This document shows, in pieces, positions 9,967 to 12,529 of a stretch of DNA of 12,529 nucleotides. Source of the stretch: Lunasporangiospora selenospora (Eukaryota > Mortierellomycota > Mortierellomycetes > Mortierellales > Mortierellaceae); NCBI GenBank assembly GCA_015680635.1, contig JAABOA010000070.1, forward strand, positions 1 through 12,529. Reading direction: 5' to 3'. The stretch's first letter is position 1; every line of letters begins with the position of its first letter. Under the pieces are notes generated by a model, which saw only the letters and a program-made list of their open reading frames with translations, did not search any database and was not told the DNA's origin. Both the position numbers and the translations under genes were made by a program.

Positions 9967-10002
9967 GTTGCAACTACTGTGGATGTTGCAGTTACTGTGA
10001 AT
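9967..10002. repeat. 18-bp tandem repeat, two units plus a partial third
   Basis: Units gttgcaactactgtggat (9967-9984) and gttgcagttactgtgaat (9985-10002) match at 15 of 18 positions, followed by a weaker cagttgccact. In one plus frame the repeat reads as Cys-rich (CCCNYCGCCSYCEYSC, stop at about 10035). In another it reads as Val/Thr-rich. Neither frame has support as a gene. Confidence 0.6.
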
Positions 10003-10311
10003 ACAGTTGCCACTTTATTGGCCCTATCGGTCCTTAGTTCGCAAGATGGAAGTGAACCACGCCAAATATGATAAAAAATATTAATAATAAAGGCGCCACT
10101 TTAAATAGAAATGAGTATAATCCTCTTCATCGAGAAGGGGAAAAGCGTAACTTGTCTAATTACAGTGACTTATGGCCATCATTGGCAGTAGAGGAGGCAG
10201 TCCATCCCCTTGCCTATGAACCCGAAGTAAAAGCTCAATGCACCATTTCAGAGACGTCGATAGGTTCCTCCATCACCACTGCAACATCTTCCTCTTTCAC
10301 CAACTTGACTT

Positions 10312-10382
10312 CTTCTTCTCTTTCTTTTCCTCATCCTCATCTTCATCCTCATCCCCTTCCTCTTCCTCTTCTCCCTCTTCAC
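10312..10382. repeat. Polypyrimidine / CTTCAT-type low-complexity tract
   Basis: A run made almost entirely of C and T with interspersed TCCTCATC and TTCATC units. On the minus strand it encodes Glu/Asp-rich sequence (EEGEEEEEGDEDEDEDEE) in one frame and Lys/Arg/Met-rich sequence in another. It could be the acidic stretch of a minus-strand gene or a simple-sequence tract. Confidence 0.65.
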
Positions 10383-10438
10383 ATCTCCACCCGCCATCTT
10401 CGCTTCTTCTACGTCATACGAGCTATTCACCATAACCA

Positions 10439-11111
10439 CTATTTTTTTATTACTGCCTCCTCCCCGCCTCGCTCAACCGAGGTCACTATGATGACGAGTT
10501 GCTCTCGGAGGGCCGCTTGACCAAGTAGGCTGTGGTGTGGGATGAGGCTGCCGTTCATGTTGTTGTTGTTGTTGCTGTTGTTTTTGTTGGGACTGAGACT
10601 GTGGATGATAGTATAGAGGGCGACAATGTCATAAAATAAAGGAATAAGAGCAGAAACGAGAGGAGAAAGGAAGGGTGTGAAGTTTGACGTACCATTTACA
10701 TCATTGAGACATGCTTTATAAAAAGAGAGAGGAGATAAATCATGAGAGATTTCACACCAGAGAGTCATATCTGCATTACTCTCAACACAGCATCCATTGG
10801 GAACAACCCCTGATAGCAAAGCACTGTACTTCACAATATAACCGCCGTTGTAAGATGCATAGTGCTGCACAGACCATGCCTGGGCTCATCAGCCAACATG
10901 CATGAACACACGCGGTTGCTCCTCAAACGAAAAATATCCTACGGGCAAGGGTGTGTTCCTCGGCCATGCTCAAGAACAAGGAATAATACCAATCTAATGA
11001 TGCCTTAGACTCTTTCGCCATCCAGATATCACCAATCGTCCAAGTCAGGCCCAGCTCATTGGCTTCAAAGATAAGAAGCTATCGACAGAGGCCTTTCCAG
11101 AAGTCTGACAT
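10439..11111 (-). other. Unassigned coding-like block, possible gene or pseudogene
   Basis: I do not recognise this sequence. On the minus strand ATG at 11111 opens MSDFWKGLCR, meets an in-frame TAG (11081-11079), then continues for 51 sense codons (LLIFEANELGLTWTIGDIW, MAKESKASLDWYYSLF) to a TGA at 10925. A second frame is open for about 148 codons, 10885-10442. It contains YNGGYIVKYSALLSG, CCVESNADMTLWCEIS and SPLSFYKACLND, then a hydrophobic stretch (PLVSALIPLFYDIVALYTII) that may be a membrane segment or a translated pyrimidine-rich intron. A splice GAT|GTAAAT (10697) to CACAG (about 10600) would lead into a Gln-rich frame ending PRATRHHSDLG. The two main blocks could be joined by a 64-nt GTTTGA...CAG intron, shorter than others here. 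Nothing fixes the structure. It could be a fast-evolving gene, a decayed one or chance. Confidence 0.22.
10559..10589. repeat. GTT/AAC trinucleotide repeat
   Basis: (GTT)5 GCT GTT GTT TTT GTT on the plus strand. Read on the minus strand it gives poly-Asn, poly-Gln or poly-Thr depending on frame. Poly-Gln in the frame HPQSQSQQKQQQQQQH would be typical of fungal regulatory proteins. Confidence 0.7.
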
Positions 11112-11470
11112 GTTTAATACATCAAACCAAAGTCGCTTTTAGACTACCCCTCATCTCACAGAAGGATGGAGAATCCGCACATTGATAGACAAAATCCAAT
11201 AGCTGCAACATTGGGAAGCCTTGGCTATAATTATTACTATCGGTTTCATTTTTCAAGAAATTTTCAGGAACTCGAGAGTAAATGTATTTACCAAATCTAT
11301 CGAGCTGTAAAGACCTGTGGAGTGTTTGGATGTGGTTGGTATTGCTAAGCACAACAGTAGACATTTTCCAGAGAACTATCTGTAAAAAAAAGAGGCGTGA
11401 CTTGTTTCGCAAAGCTCTCCTTCCCCCCTCCCCTACCTCGCTTGTGAAGGCAACAGCATAGTCAGGATCG
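11112..11470 (+). promoter_or_regulatory. NNF1 5' flank
   Basis: Upstream region of NNF1. A CT-rich tract at 11415-11442 ends 28 nt before the ATG and is the likely core promoter or leader signal. A TAG lies in frame 12 nt before the ATG, so the N-terminus cannot extend upstream without splicing. The minus strand here is open (11122-11649), partly as antisense of exon 1; its last part reads MLQLLDFVYQCADSPSFCEM and may relate to the coding-like block that follows on that strand. Confidence 0.4.
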
Positions 11471-12520
11471 ATGCCACATGCTCCAAATTCCTTGCAACAG
11501 CAAGACAGGGACCAGGAGACAATCATGGAGCTGGTCCAGGATGACATTGAGCTTGAGGAGCAAATAACAGATGAACCAGATGGCCCACGCATGACACGAC
11601 TCCGAGGCATCCTAGATAAATCCCTCATTGAGACTTTAAAAGCATGCAACTACAAAGCTCTTCAAGAATGTTTCCCACTTCTTGCTGCAGTCCAACCAGA
11701 TGAGCTGCATCAAGCTCATGAAAGAGTCAGCGAATTCTTGAAGATTGAAGTCAATGTATGCTGGATTGCTTTCTTTTTTTATAAAAAAGACTACTTTCTT
11801 GCTCTCGCTTGTGTTTCTCACAGCTGTTGCCTGTTCTTTTTTTTGGGTCGTTGTAGAACGAGTTTTCACAGATTATCGAGGAACGCAACGTCATATTCAA
11901 ACTTAACGCTCTTGATCGACTTATTGCTGATGCCAAGAACAAAGGACGCACCGCCGGGACATGGACAATGTTGGACCTGTATGGAGTATTGATAAGACAG
12001 AATAATCGATATCGATTGCTTCTTCGCGTTAGCAAGAGGGATGTATTAAACTCAGCTTGTTATTCCTTTTCACTCGTTCTATAGATCACCCGATGCCGCT
12101 GTAAGAGCGCGAACCGTGCCAACAAAAGAGGCTGAAATTGAAAGACTCAAGGCAGAAATTCACAAGGTATGCGGGAATCTCTGACGGAATAGCATTATAA
12201 AGAGATCAACGATAACGAGATAGTACGCTCACATTCATAAACAATATAGGTCCAGCTGGAAAACCGAAAGCTTGGGAATTCTTTGAACCAGTCAAAAGCC
12301 CAGCAAGCAGACTTGAAAATCGAACTACTCGAGTCGTATGACAATTTCATAAAGGTACAGGTGCTGAGGCCTGTCCACTCCATCCATCGGCAACCAGTGA
12401 AACTCCCGCTTACAAATCTCATTCTTTGGACTTTAGGGTTGCAACATTGCCGCACAGATACCAACACAAGGAATGGGCCAGCTTGTGGACTCTACTCTTC
12501 GTAATATCCAGGAACCATAG
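11471..12520 (+). CDS. NNF1: Kinetochore MIND/Mis12-complex subunit Nnf1 (PMF1), 5 exons
   Basis: Nnf1 pairs with Mis12/Mtw1 in the MIND complex, which links the inner kinetochore to the Ndc80 complex on microtubules. Exons: 11471-11755, 11857-11978, 12085-12166, 12250-12354, 12437-12520. Introns are 101, 106, 83 and 82 nt with GTATGC, GTATGG, GTATGC and GTACAG donors. Phases agree and the product is 225 aa; human PMF1 and yeast Nnf1 are slightly over 200. Residues 1-40 are acidic and probably disordered. Residues ~45-95 form the first helices (LIETLKACNYKALQECFP). The diagnostic motif is at 96-118, NEFSQIIEERNVIFKLN followed by LDRLIADAK. Next comes LSPDAAVRARTVPTKEAEIE, matching the family's AVRAR-VP-EAE pattern, and then a heptad-like coiled coil (~150-200). 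The chain ends LVDSTLRNIQEP, 9 nt before the window edge. The start is the first ATG after an in-frame TAG. Nothing looks broken. Confidence 0.88.
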
Positions 12521-12529
12521 TACGGCCTT

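Larger units (their letters stand above)
9885..10438. other. No intact gene: AT-rich and low-complexity interval
   Basis: The interval begins just after the recombinase-like remnant and carries an 18-bp tandem repeat and then a long pyrimidine tract. A 150-codon plus frame (10068-10520) runs through it, but it is dominated by Ser/Thr and His/Pro runs dictated by the CT tract. On the minus strand a Glu/Asp-rich frame and a short frame ending EEPIDVSEMVH overlap the same tract and look more protein-like, but they are one base out of register. Confidence 0.4.

Noticed and set aside
10068-10520. 150-codon plus-strand frame
   Set aside because: Mostly Ser/Thr and His/Pro runs from the pyrimidine tract. 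No family match, and the opposite strand is equally open.
11336-11649. N-terminal half of a 175-codon minus frame opposite NNF1 exon 1
   Set aside because: Antisense of a well-supported exon; Ser/Met-rich sequence typical of a shadow frame.
1-12529. tRNA, rRNA, CRISPR or prokaryotic operon features
   Set aside because: I looked for B-box-like GGTTCRANYCC motifs, direct-repeat arrays with spacers and Shine-Dalgarno-led gene strings and saw none.

Overview
This window is nuclear DNA from a filamentous fungus. Three protein-coding genes can be reconstructed exon by exon. They are rich in introns (82-153 nt typical, GT...AG, mostly GTAAGT/GTATGN donors), GC is moderate, and the protein families are eukaryotic. 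The intron density and sizes, and the long Pro/Ser/Thr-rich linkers, suggest an early-diverging lineage such as Mucoromycota/Mortierellomycota. That placement is an inference from style, not a marker-based call.

Layout. (1) 1-734: left flank with an A-rich degenerate direct repeat and a minus-strand frame open to the window edge. (2) 735-5463, minus strand: a seven-exon gene for a ubiquitin-specific protease of the Doa4/Ubp4-USP8 type (about 1107 aa): USP8-dimerisation/MIT-like N-terminus, Pro-rich linker, rhodanese domain without the catalytic Cys, C-terminal USP domain with intact Cys/His boxes. (3) 5464-5722: a CT-rich intergenic stretch serving as its promoter. (4) 5723-8450, minus strand: a ten-exon gene for the actin-interacting WD40 protein Aip1/WDR1 (603 aa), with a 16-nt first coding exon. 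(5) 8451-11470: about 3 kb without a recognisable intact gene. It holds a fragment resembling the rhodanese domain of the neighbouring protease, a stop-riddled plus-strand remnant I read as a DUF3435-like tyrosine recombinase, low-complexity tracts, and a coding-like minus-strand block I cannot assign. (6) 11471-12520, plus strand: a complete five-exon gene for the kinetochore MIND-complex subunit Nnf1/PMF1 (225 aa).

The intact genes are housekeeping functions (ubiquitin recycling at endosomes, actin turnover, chromosome segregation) and do not form a pathway together. The protease and AIP1 genes lie head-to-tail on the minus strand. NNF1 points the other way across the gene-poor interval. 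The accessory interest is in 8.7-11.1 kb, which looks like a patch of decayed mobile or duplicated sequence between conserved genes. I found no tRNA, rRNA, CRISPR array or bacterial-type operon. Most splice junctions were chosen by GT/AG, phase and family continuity and have not been checked against transcripts.
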